A stretch of DNA of 64,000 nucleotides, taken from contig NZ_FNSI01000001.1 of NCBI RefSeq assembly GCF_900104955.1, positions 5,738,001 to 5,802,000 of the forward strand. The letters are read 5' to 3'. The notes under the pieces are model-generated. The model made no database searches. It was not told where the DNA came from and worked only from the letters and a program-made list of their open reading frames with translations. Shown here piece by piece: positions 17,309 to 24,287 of the stretch. Made by a program: the position numbers and the translations under genes. Every line of letters begins with the position of its first letter. Position 1 is the stretch's first letter. This DNA is from Beijerinckia sp. 28-YEA-48 (GTDB lineage: Bacteria; Pseudomonadota; Alphaproteobacteria; Rhizobiales; Beijerinckiaceae).

Positions 17309-18097
17309 ATGAAATCCGTCAAACTCGGCGCCAATACGTTTTCCTATGACGATGCCGGTGAGGGCGACGTCATTCTGTTGCTTTCGGGCTGGTGCCAGGA
17401 TCATCGCCTGTTCAAGATGCTGGCGCCGGAACTGGCCAAGACCCATCGCGTCATTCGTCTTGATTGGCGCGGCCATGGCGACCATCGCGAACATGATGGC
17501 GACTTCACCACCGCCGATCAGGCGTCCGATGTCATCGCTTTTCTCGATCACATGAACATCGACAAAGCGGTGCCGCTGTCCACCTCCCATGGCGGCTGGG
17601 CCAATGTCGAAACCGCTGATCGGCTAGGTATAGCGCGGGTGCCGCGTGTCGTCGTGATCGACTGGATCCAGACGACACCGCCGGAGGATTTTCTGCGGAT
17701 GATCGATGATTTGCAGGATCGCACCAACTGGGAGAACGGTCGCGGCGATCTCTTCAACTATTGGATCGGCGAAACCAAAAACCAGGACATCATCAATCAC
17801 GTCAATAACGAGATGGCGAGCTACAGTTTCGAAATGTGGGCCCGATCCGGCCGAGAGATCGCCATTGCCTATCGTAAATGGGGCAATCCGATGCAGCGCA
17901 TGGCGGCTTTCAAAGAGGCCCGGCCGATCACCCATATCTATTCGCAGCCCTTCGAGCCCGAATACGCGCAGGCGCAGCTCGACTTTGCTACCAGAAACAA
18001 CTGGTACCGACCTAATAAACTGCCCGGCGCAACCCATTTTCCGACGCTGGAACAGCCGAAGGTGGTCGCCGATACGATACGTGCCTTCCTGCGGTAG
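17309..18097 (+). CDS. alpha/beta-hydrolase-fold cofactor-free 2,4-dioxygenase (HOD/QDO/AqdC-like)
   Basis: A 262-residue protein that resembles the cofactor-less dioxygenases HOD, QDO and AqdC rather than ordinary esterases. Shared landmarks, compared from memory with Arthrobacter HOD, are GWCQDHR (residues 27-33), LDWRGHG, SHGGW (93-97), VVIDW with Asp118, WARSGR, the RPITHIYSQPFEPEY block (205-219) and THFP with His243. Asp118/His243 match the catalytic dyad, and Trp152 matches the conserved Trp of the substrate pocket. The family cleaves 3-hydroxy-4(1H)-quinolones with O2 and releases CO. Differences: Gln30 and Thr92 replace two histidines of HOD. The upstream FAD monooxygenase would supply the hydroxylated substrate. 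Confidence 0.85.
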   Translation: MKSVKLGANTFSYDDAGEGDVILLLSGWCQDHRLFKMLAPELAKTHRVIRLDWRGHGDHREHDGDFTTADQASDVIAFLDHMNIDKAVPLSTSHGGWANVETADRLGIARVPRVVVIDWIQTTPPEDFLRMIDDLQDRTNWENGRGDLFNYWIGETKNQDIINHVNNEMASYSFEMWARSGREIAIAYRKWGNPMQRMAAFKEARPITHIYSQPFEPEYAQAQLDFATRNNWYRPNKLPGATHFPTLEQPKVVADTIRAFLR

Positions 18098-18252
18098 AAT
18101 TATTCGCTCAAATTTTCCGGTAAATGGTTCGTAGATCGCTCGGTAAAGGCTTCGTGATAAACGCCAGCGGTGCTTGGAAAAGTCCTACTGGCGTTTTATG
18201 CTCGGCGGCCTCGATCAGCCAACGCTGTCGAGTCCGAGCGCACGAGCGGGAT

Positions 18253-18453
18253 ATGACCGGGGTCAGGAAGATCGTCGCGGAGCTTGGCCTGTACGCCCTG
18301 GGTTTGTTCCCCGGCGTGGCCTTTCTCTGCGTCATTTGGTTCGCCGCCGTTCAGGACTACTTGTCCGCCGCCATTGCCTTCGTCATCTTTGTCGTTTTTG
18401 CCGCGTTCTTTCTCTACCTCGTTCGGAAAATCGACGAGGGTGAAGAGGACTGA
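18253..18453 (+). CDS. small two-helix membrane protein
   Basis: A 66-residue hypothetical protein. Two hydrophobic segments (ALGLFPGVAFLCVIWFAAV and AIAFVIFVVFAAFFLYLV) are followed by a short acidic tail (KIDEGEED). The ATG at 18253 is chosen because upstream in-frame residues look non-coding; the ribosome site is weak. I do not recognise the family. It stands alone between the dioxygenase and the MFS transporter. Confidence 0.55.
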   Translation: MTGVRKIVAELGLYALGLFPGVAFLCVIWFAAVQDYLSAAIAFVIFVVFAAFFLYLVRKIDEGEED

Positions 18454-18515
18454 CATGTCGCGACGGCGCGGCCTTATATCGATGTTATGACGCGACGTGT
18501 CAGTATGGGGCTCGC

Positions 18516-18547
18516 CATGGCACCGGGGTGCCATGCGTTGAACGCAT
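18516..18547. repeat. two abutting palindromes upstream of the MFS gene
   Basis: CATGGCAC-CGGG-GTGCCATG (18516-18535) and ATGCGTT-G-AACGCAT (18533-18547) share three bases. Each is perfect. They lie in the 230-base gap before the MFS gene and could be tandem operators or an RNA hairpin pair. Confidence 0.5.
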
Positions 18548-18683
18548 GCGGTGACCCCTTGTCGCAGTCCAAGCACTCGCATACTTGCTGACAACGCTCG
18601 GTGGGCAAATTCGGCATGGCCCTCGCGCCTATCGTCGCGTTCTGTCCTCGTGCCTGTCTTGTGCCGCACCCCATGGATGATCG

Positions 18684-19838
18684 ATGACTGCCTTGCCCGT
18701 GCGCCTGGCGTTGCTCGCCGGAAATTTCATCACCGGTCTCGTCGTGATGGCGCCGGCTGCCATGCTGCATCCTTTGGCCGAGGGGCTGAATGTCAGTGTG
18801 CGCGATGCCGGTTTGCTGGTCACCTATGGCGCGGTGATTCTGTGCATCGCCTCGCCGCTGGTGGCCTGGCTGACCAGCGGGATGGATAGGCGCACGTTGT
18901 TGGTCGGTTCGTTGGCGACTGTGGCGCTGGCCCATCTTGCCTCGGCGTTCGCGACATCTTATCCGGCGGTGCTGGCGCTGCGCCTTGTCATGCTGTTCTT
19001 CGCGGCGGTGTTCACGCCGCAAGCCGCCGGCACGGTAGCTCTGCTCGTGCCCGAAAAAGACAGGCCCGGCGCCATCGCCTTCGTGTTCATCGGCTGGTCG
19101 CTGTCGATTGCTGTCGGCATGCCACTGATGACTTTCCTGGCGACATCGTTTGGCTGGCGTTTCGCTCTTGCCGCCTTGGGGGTCGGCGCGCTGCTCACGG
19201 GCGTCTTCGTCTTCGCCGCTTTACCCGGCCGGCTGAAGGGCGCGTCCCTGTCGCTGTCGAGCTGGGCCGCGATCGGGCGCGATCGCGTGATCTTCATCCT
19301 GCTGGCGATCACCATTCTGCAGATCAGTGGCCAGCTCGTCGTCTTCACATTCATGGGGCCCTCGCTCAGTCTCATCGGCGCTGGCCCCAGCGTGATCGCT
19401 CTGTTCTTTGGTCTGTTCGGCGTCGCCAGTTTTGTCGGCAATATCATTGCGTCGCGTATCGTGGCGCCGCTTGGCGCCTTCGTCACATCGGGAATTTCCA
19501 CCGGCATGGTCGCCACGGGTCTTTTGCTCTGGGGCTTCGGCGGCAGCCTGCTTTGGGTGATGGGCATTGGCGTCGCCATCTGGGGGCTTGGCTTCGCGGC
19601 GTCCAATGCGATGCAGCAGGCGCGACTCTATGGGGCGGCGCCAGCGCTGGCGGCGGTGACCGTCGCGCTCAATACCTCGGCCGTTTACGTCGGCCAGGCG
19701 GCCGGCTCCTATGTCAGCGGCGAAATGTTCACGCGCGATCTGACCTCGTTGATGGGTTACGCTGGCGCCGGCTTCGTTCTGGTGGCATGGATGCTCTGGT
19801 GGGTCACGCGGCCTCGGGCGGTTGTCAAAACCGCCTGA
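18684..19838 (+). CDS. MFS transporter, DHA1 type
   Basis: A 384-residue major facilitator with about 12 membrane segments. The motif-A-like loop SGMDRRTLLVG lies after helix 2, and LRLVMLFFAAVFTPQAAGTVALLVPEKDRPGAIA matches the helix 4-5 region of AraJ/YdhP-type drug or sugar exporters. Substrate unknown. It is followed 30 bases later by a hydratase-family gene, so they may form an operon in which the carrier moves the pathway substrate. Confidence 0.87.
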   Translation: MTALPVRLALLAGNFITGLVVMAPAAMLHPLAEGLNVSVRDAGLLVTYGAVILCIASPLVAWLTSGMDRRTLLVGSLATVALAHLASAFATSYPAVLALRLVMLFFAAVFTPQAAGTVALLVPEKDRPGAIAFVFIGWSLSIAVGMPLMTFLATSFGWRFALAALGVGALLTGVFVFAALPGRLKGASLSLSSWAAIGRDRVIFILLAITILQISGQLVVFTFMGPSLSLIGAGPSVIALFFGLFGVASFVGNIIASRIVAPLGAFVTSGISTGMVATGLLLWGFGGSLLWVMGIGVAIWGLGFAASNAMQQARLYGAAPALAAVTVALNTSAVYVGQAAGSYVSGEMFTRDLTSLMGYAGAGFVLVAWMLWWVTRPRAVVKTA

Positions 19839-19868
19839 AGCGCAGTGTGACTGTGCCCGGAGGTTTTG

Positions 19869-20624
19869 ATGACGTCTTCGCCGCTCGCCGATGTTTTGCT
19901 TGCAGCGCATAGCAGCGCGACCCAGGCGCGCTATGGCGCGACGCTGGCGCCAGCCAGTGCCGCCGAGGCCTATGCGGTGCAGGTGGCGGTGGCGCAGGGC
20001 CTGCAGGCACAGGCAAGTGGCTGGAAGGTCGGCTTTCGGCCGGAAGGCGGCGCTTTCGCCGCGCCGGTTCTGTCGTCAGGTGTCGTGCGGTCCGGCGCGC
20101 GCTGGCGGCTCGCGCCGGGTATCGGCGGCGTCAAGATCGAGGCCGAGCTGGCGATCCGTTTTGGCCGCGACCTGCCGCTGCGTCCGGGTCAACCCTATAC
20201 CCGTGACGATCTGCTGGCCGCGATCGATGAGATTTTCGTCGGCATCGAGCTCGTCGCATCGCGTTTCAGCAATGTGGAAGAAGCGCCCTTTGATGCGCGT
20301 GTCGCCGATAATTTCAACAACGGCGCTTATGTGATCGGCGGCGGCACGAAGACTTTCTCGGCGCTCGATCTGTCGCAGATCCGTTGCCGGCTGATGGTCG
20401 ATGGCGTGGTGAAAAACGATCGCCTGGGCGGTCATGGCGATGGCGATCCGCTGATTCCGGTTGTCGCCTGGGCCAATGTGCAGGCGGATGCTTTTGGCGG
20501 GCTGCGTGCCGGTCAGTTCATCACCACCGGCACGCTCAACGATCCGGTGCCGCTTAATGGCCCAGGCAAACTCGAAGCGAGCCTTGAGGGCATCGGCACG
20601 GTGAGTGTGGAGATCGTGGTGTAA
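19869..20624 (+). CDS. 2-keto-4-pentenoate hydratase/fumarylacetoacetate hydrolase-family protein
   Basis: A 251-residue protein of the MhpD/DmpE-DmpH family, acting on 2-hydroxy- or 2-keto-dienoates late in meta-cleavage pathways. Metal-site landmarks are EAELAIRFGRDLP (the E-x-E pair around residue 92), VGIELVASRF, and DNFNNGAYVIG. The C-terminal FITTGTLNDPVPL is the usual motif. The ATG at 19869 has GGAGG just upstream. Hydratase and 4-oxalocrotonate decarboxylase members cannot be separated by eye. A tautomerase-family gene lies on the opposite strand just beyond the cupin. Confidence 0.83.
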   Translation: MTSSPLADVLLAAHSSATQARYGATLAPASAAEAYAVQVAVAQGLQAQASGWKVGFRPEGGAFAAPVLSSGVVRSGARWRLAPGIGGVKIEAELAIRFGRDLPLRPGQPYTRDDLLAAIDEIFVGIELVASRFSNVEEAPFDARVADNFNNGAYVIGGGTKTFSALDLSQIRCRLMVDGVVKNDRLGGHGDGDPLIPVVAWANVQADAFGGLRAGQFITTGTLNDPVPLNGPGKLEASLEGIGTVSVEIVV

Positions 20625-20627
20625 GGC

Positions 20628-21020
20628 TCAGCTTTCCACCGCTTCCATCCAGTCGACGAACCGTCCGCCTTCCCGAGGCTGCAGGCTGAGATAGCTGAAC
20701 GGGCTGTCGATGGCGGCGCCATGCCAATGTTTTTCACCGGGCGCGAACCAGACGGCATCGCCGGCGCGCAATTCCTCCACCGCGCCACCATCGCGTTGGG
20801 CGCGGCCAAGGCCGGAGAGCACATAGAGGAACTGGCCGCGTGGGTGGCTGTGCCAATGGGAGATGCTGCCAGGGTCGAAATGGGCGCGCATCGCCGTCAT
20901 CTCGCCTTCGCCGCCTTCCAGCAGGATCTCTGCCCAGAACGGTTTGCTTGCCGTGCCAGGTGCGGAGGGCTGCGCATTGCCAGGGCGGCGGATGGTCATG
21001 CGGTTTGGGTTCGTGCTCAT
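20628..21020 (-). CDS. cupin-domain protein
   Basis: A 130-residue single-cupin protein. Motif 1 is HWHSHPRGQFLYVLSG (HxH ... E replaced by Q/Y in part), and motif 2 is GDAVWFAPGEKHWHG, giving three histidines for a metal. It starts ATG at 21020 and overlaps the stop of the tautomerase gene by four bases (ATGA), so the two are cotranslated. It ends three bases from the convergent hydratase. Carboxymuconolactone-type cupins of this size (YhhW/quercetinase-like) occur in aromatic pathways; substrate unknown. Confidence 0.82.
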   Translation of the reverse strand: MSTNPNRMTIRRPGNAQPSAPGTASKPFWAEILLEGGEGEMTAMRAHFDPGSISHWHSHPRGQFLYVLSGLGRAQRDGGAVEELRAGDAVWFAPGEKHWHGAAIDSPFSYLSLQPREGGRFVDWMEAVES

Positions 21021-21436
21021 GGCGCGTCTCCCCAGGCGAGCGTTTCCCATCCAGGCTGGCTCATCTGGGCAATGCCGTTGCCAAAGGACCATTCGTCGGG
21101 TGTCGACGTGGTGATGAAGGCCATGATGTCTTCTGGCCGTAGGCCAGGCGACTGGCCGAGCAGATCGACGAGCCGCTTGAAAAAGGCCTTCCGCGTTTCC
21201 GCCGTGCGCGGTTTGCCAACGCTGATGGCGATCAGCACGAAATCGTCCGAGCGCGGGCCGGCGAGATAGGTGCGGTCGAAGATCAGTTCGTTGGGCTCTT
21301 GCTGGTGGATGACCATGAAACGGTCGCGCGGCGGCACGTTGAAGGTTTCGACCATGGCGCGCTGAATGTTCTCCGATAGGGCGCGGAGATATTCGGGCGA
21401 TTTGCCCTTGAGCAGGGAGACGCGGACAACGGGCAT
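21017..21436 (-). CDS. tautomerase-superfamily protein, malonate semialdehyde decarboxylase-like
   Basis: A 139-residue tautomerase-fold protein. After Met removal Pro1 is available as the catalytic residue (PVVRVSLLKG). The block VPPRDRF with Asp37 and the late DEWSFGNGIAQ closely resemble malonate semialdehyde decarboxylase (MSAD), which has DWSFGNGRAQ there. The MSAD arginine pair seems to be Lys74/Arg76 here, so activity may differ. It leads a two-gene unit with a cupin, divergent from a LysR regulator across 107 bases containing a nested dyad. Comparison is from memory. Confidence 0.8.
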   Translation of the reverse strand: MPVVRVSLLKGKSPEYLRALSENIQRAMVETFNVPPRDRFMVIHQQEPNELIFDRTYLAGPRSDDFVLIAISVGKPRTAETRKAFFKRLVDLLGQSPGLRPEDIMAFITTSTPDEWSFGNGIAQMSQPGWETLAWGDAP

Positions 21437-21490
21437 GGAAGGCTCCTGGTCTGGAAAACTTGACAGCCCGATCCTCCCGCCACATGATCA

Positions 21491-21536
21491 TCCCAACAAT
21501 CAGAATATTATGCATTAATAATCCTGAATTTTGGGA
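21491..21536. promoter_or_regulatory. nested dyad in the tautomerase/LysR divergent promoter
   Basis: TCCCAA (21491-21496) and TTGGGA (21531-21536) flank TATTA (21506-21510) and TAATA (21516-21520), all sharing one centre near 21513. The AT-rich core TGCAT fits a LysR-type T-N11-A site. The LysR product probably binds here and controls both directions. Confidence 0.55.
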
Positions 21537-21543
21537 TAGTATC

Positions 21544-22434
21544 ATGCGCCAGACCACATTCGACCTGGACGTGCTGCGCAGCTTCGCCATTGGCATGGCG
21601 CTAGGCAATTTCGCCAAGGCGGCCGAGCGGTTGGGGCGGTCGACGTCGGCGGTCAGCGCCCAGATGAAGAAGCTGGAAGAGCAGGCCGGCACGGCGATCT
21701 TCCGAAAGGCTGGCCGTGGCCTCGCTCTGACCGAGGCGGGTGAGACCATGCTGGCCTATGCCCATCGTCTGCTCGAACTGAACGATGAGGCGACGGTGGC
21801 CGTGCGCGGCGTCGAGCTGGAAGGCTGGGTGCGGCTTGGCCTGCAGGAGGATTTCGCCGAAAGCCTGCTGCCGGATGTGCTTGGGCGCTTCGCGCGGGCG
21901 CATCCAAAAGTGCGCATCGAGGCGCGGGTCGCGCGCAATGCCGAATTGGTCGAGCGCGTCAGCGCCGGCACGCTCGATCTGGCGCTGGCCTGGAGCGATC
22001 GGGCGGTGACCTTGCCGCATCAGGAGATTGCCGAATTGCCGATGTGTTGGATCGGCGCGGCAAGCGAAACAGCATCATGGACCTCTGGCAGGAACGAACC
22101 CGTGCCGCTCGCTTCCCTTGAAGCGCCTTGCATCATGCGCGCGGCAGCGACGAAAGCGCTCGATGCGGCAGGCATTTCTTGGCGCATCGCCTTCGTCAGT
22201 CCGAGTCTCGCGGGGCTTTGGGCGGCTGCGGCCGCTGGGCTCGGTGTCACGGTACGCACGTCGGCTGGCTTGCCGCGAAAGGTGAAACCGCTGGTGGCGA
22301 AAGACGTCGGCTTGCCGGCCTTGCCGCAGCTTGGTCTATCGCTGTTTCAAGCAGAGACGGAATTGGGGCCTGCCGCCAATTGGCTCGGTGCGACGTTGCG
22401 ACAGGCGGCACGGGATTTCGTCACCGTTGCATAG
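21544..22434 (+). CDS. LysR-family transcriptional regulator
   Basis: A 296-residue LysR protein. Helix-turn-helix: NFAKAAERLGRSTSAVSAQMKKLEEQAG (about residues 22-49); effector domain: VRLGLQEDFAESLLPDVLGRFARAHPKVRIEARV and later LGVTVRTSAGLPRKVKPL. The ATG at 21544 sits directly after GATAGTATC. It is divergent from the tautomerase-cupin unit and is its likely regulator. The inducer is unknown. Confidence 0.9.
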   Translation: MRQTTFDLDVLRSFAIGMALGNFAKAAERLGRSTSAVSAQMKKLEEQAGTAIFRKAGRGLALTEAGETMLAYAHRLLELNDEATVAVRGVELEGWVRLGLQEDFAESLLPDVLGRFARAHPKVRIEARVARNAELVERVSAGTLDLALAWSDRAVTLPHQEIAELPMCWIGAASETASWTSGRNEPVPLASLEAPCIMRAAATKALDAAGISWRIAFVSPSLAGLWAAAAAGLGVTVRTSAGLPRKVKPLVAKDVGLPALPQLGLSLFQAETELGPAANWLGATLRQAARDFVTVA

Positions 22435-22437
22435 AGA

Positions 22438-22461
22438 AACGGCGGGATGCCTCCCGCCGTT
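22438..22461. terminator. bidirectional hairpin after the LysR gene
   Basis: AACGGCGGGA (22438-22447) pairs with TCCCGCCGTT (22452-22461) over a four-base loop. It lies between two convergent genes and starts four bases past the LysR stop. No long T run. Confidence 0.55.
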
Positions 22462-22483
22462 CGCTGCCGTTCGTTTGTCAGGA

Positions 22484-22759
22484 TCAATGGTTGCCGTAAG
22501 GGCAAGAGAGCTGCTGCACCCATTGCAAGCCAGCACCAACCACGGGAATTTGCGCGCGGCTCACATAACAGCCGTCGGGCAGAGGCGGCCGAGACGACGG
22601 AAGAATGATGTCGTCGGGCTGATAGGCCTGCATCGCTGCGGGGATTTGCGCCTCGTGGCGTGGTGCGGCGGAGGCAGGGGCGGCCGCGAAACCGAAGGTC
22701 ATAACGGCACCGAAGGCGAAGGCCATCACGGATTTCGACAGGGGTTTCGAGGATTTCAT
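22484..22759 (-). CDS. small exported protein of unknown function
   Basis: A 91-residue hypothetical protein: a signal peptide (residues 1-32, FAFGAVMTFGFAAAPASAA) and a ~59-residue mature part with two cysteines (DGCYV and LSCPYG) that may form a disulfide. The mature part has IILPSSRPPLPDGCYV and ends CPYGNH. ATG at 22759 with AGGAGCC upstream. I do not recognise the family. Confidence 0.7.
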   Translation of the reverse strand: MKSSKPLSKSVMAFAFGAVMTFGFAAAPASAAPRHEAQIPAAMQAYQPDDIILPSSRPPLPDGCYVSRAQIPVVGAGLQWVQQLSCPYGNH

Positions 22760-22912
22760 AGCGGGCTCCTAATCTTGCGATCTGCTTCCCCTCCCCATGG
22801 CTGATGTGGTGTGGCTACCTTTCTGTTGCATGACCGGCGCATTACAAATTATTGCGATCAGGTCGCCGTGGTGCGGCTTTCTGTCATCCGCCTCGTCTGG
22901 ACAATGCTCGCC

Positions 22913-23305
22913 TCAAGACACGATCGGCGTGCACAGCTCCACGACAATGCCAGCGGGACAGCGAACATAAGACACGATCTGGCCCCATGGTTTGCGCGCC
23001 GGTGCCGCCAATTCGCTGGCGCCTGCGGCGAGGGCTTTGGCATGGGCCGCTTCGACCGTGTCGGTGACCAGGGCGATCTCCATGCCAAGCGGTAGCTTGG
23101 AGCTGTGCGCGGAGACATGGCCGGCCGGAAAATTCATCGCTCCCAATTCTTCGGAGGCGAAAGCCAGCGCGGTCTCGCCGGTTTCGAGTTCGCCATAGGT
23201 GCCTGACTCATGCAGGAAGCGCGTCGAAAGGCCGAAGGCTTTGCCATAGAAGGCGAGCGAGGCCGCGACGTCGGGAACATAGGCGATTGTATAGCCGAAT
23301 TTCAT
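22913..23305 (-). CDS. VOC-family (glyoxalase/bleomycin resistance-like) protein
   Basis: A 130-residue protein with two paired beta-alpha-beta-beta-beta modules: FGYTIAYVPDVAASLAFYGKAFGLSTRF at the start and IALVTDTVEAAHAKALAAGASE in the second half, ending CPAGIVVELCTP. The final ExC-type strand carries the usual metal-ligand glutamate. VOC proteins include glyoxalase I, ring-cleavage dioxygenases and resistance proteins; the role is not determined. The ATG at 23305 is used because the upstream in-frame part lacks family similarity. Confidence 0.83.
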   Translation of the reverse strand: MKFGYTIAYVPDVAASLAFYGKAFGLSTRFLHESGTYGELETGETALAFASEELGAMNFPAGHVSAHSSKLPLGMEIALVTDTVEAAHAKALAAGASELAAPARKPWGQIVSYVRCPAGIVVELCTPIVS

Positions 23306-23434
23306 GGATCGTCTTTCATCAGCTTGAGCCGTGTGCGGCTTCCCCATAGCACATAGATCTGTGGTCATCGTGCGACAAAGCCGACACGTTCTCACGTGCC
23401 GGCTCCACCGATCTCATTCGATTGCGTGTTGGCC

Positions 23435-24070
23435 TTAACCCGCCTTACGCATGGCATCGCCCTTTTCATAGGCGCGCACCACGGCTGGCCGCGCCTTGAT
23501 GGCTTCGAACCAGCGTTTCAGGTTTGGGAAATCTTCCAGCTTTTGGCTCTGCATTTCATAGGGCACGACCCAGGGATAGGCGGCGATGTCGGCGATGGAA
23601 TAATCACCGGCGAGATATTCGTGCTTGCCGAGCTGGGTGTTCATCACGTTGTAGAGACGGCTCGTCTCTTTTACATAACGGTCGATGGCGTAGGGAAGCT
23701 TCTCCGGTGCGCGTGCGAAATGATGGTTCTGGCCAGCCATGGGGCCGAGGCCACCCACTTGCCAGAACAGCCATTCCATCGTTTGCACGCGGCCGCGCAG
23801 ATCCTGCGGCAGGAAGCGGCCGGTCTTCTCGGCGAGATAGAGCAGGATGGCGCCAGATTCGAACACGCTCACCGGGGCGCCGCCGTCGCGCGGCGCCTTG
23901 TCGATGATGGCGGGGATGCGATTGTTCGGCGAAAAAGCCAGGAATTCCGGCTTGAACTGATCGTTCTTGCCGATGTTGACGGGATGCGCTTCCCAATGCA
24001 CGCCGGTCTCCTCCAGGAAGATGGCGATCTTCTGGCCGTTCGGCGTCGGCCAATAATGCAATTCAATCAT
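23435..24070 (-). CDS. glutathione S-transferase, Nu class (YfcG/Ure2-like)
   Basis: A 211-residue glutathione S-transferase. The start IELHYWPTPNGQKIAIFLEE has the TPNG loop of the Nu class (YfcG, YghU), whose members lack the catalytic Tyr/Ser/Cys and work as disulfide-bond reductases with two glutathiones. SPNNRIPAI is the cis-proline glutathione site and VFESGAILLYLAEKTG follows. The C-terminal helical domain ends DFPNLKRWFEAIKARPAV. The next gene downstream is a VOC protein on the same strand. Confidence 0.9.
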   Translation of the reverse strand: MIELHYWPTPNGQKIAIFLEETGVHWEAHPVNIGKNDQFKPEFLAFSPNNRIPAIIDKAPRDGGAPVSVFESGAILLYLAEKTGRFLPQDLRGRVQTMEWLFWQVGGLGPMAGQNHHFARAPEKLPYAIDRYVKETSRLYNVMNTQLGKHEYLAGDYSIADIAAYPWVVPYEMQSQKLEDFPNLKRWFEAIKARPAVVRAYEKGDAMRKAG

Positions 24071-24287
24071 GACGTTTCCTCAACAGGGTGGTCCAGCCTT
24101 CAACAGAGTGGTCCTGGTGCACCCTACAATTGCCGCATAGGTTCCGACAATCTGTTCTAAATTACATTTTGTCCCTGTCTTTCGAAGCTAGGTCTTCCGT
24201 TGCGGCGCGGCGAGGACTACATCGGGGCAAGTGACTTTCACGCGATCCTTCCAAGTGATCCTTCCTGTCGATGTCGGAGAATTTCCC

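Noticed and set aside
20628-21749. 373-codon frame covering the cupin and upstream DNA
   Set aside because: Only the part from 21020 is a cupin; the rest is antisense or out of frame with the tautomerase, which is clearly coding.
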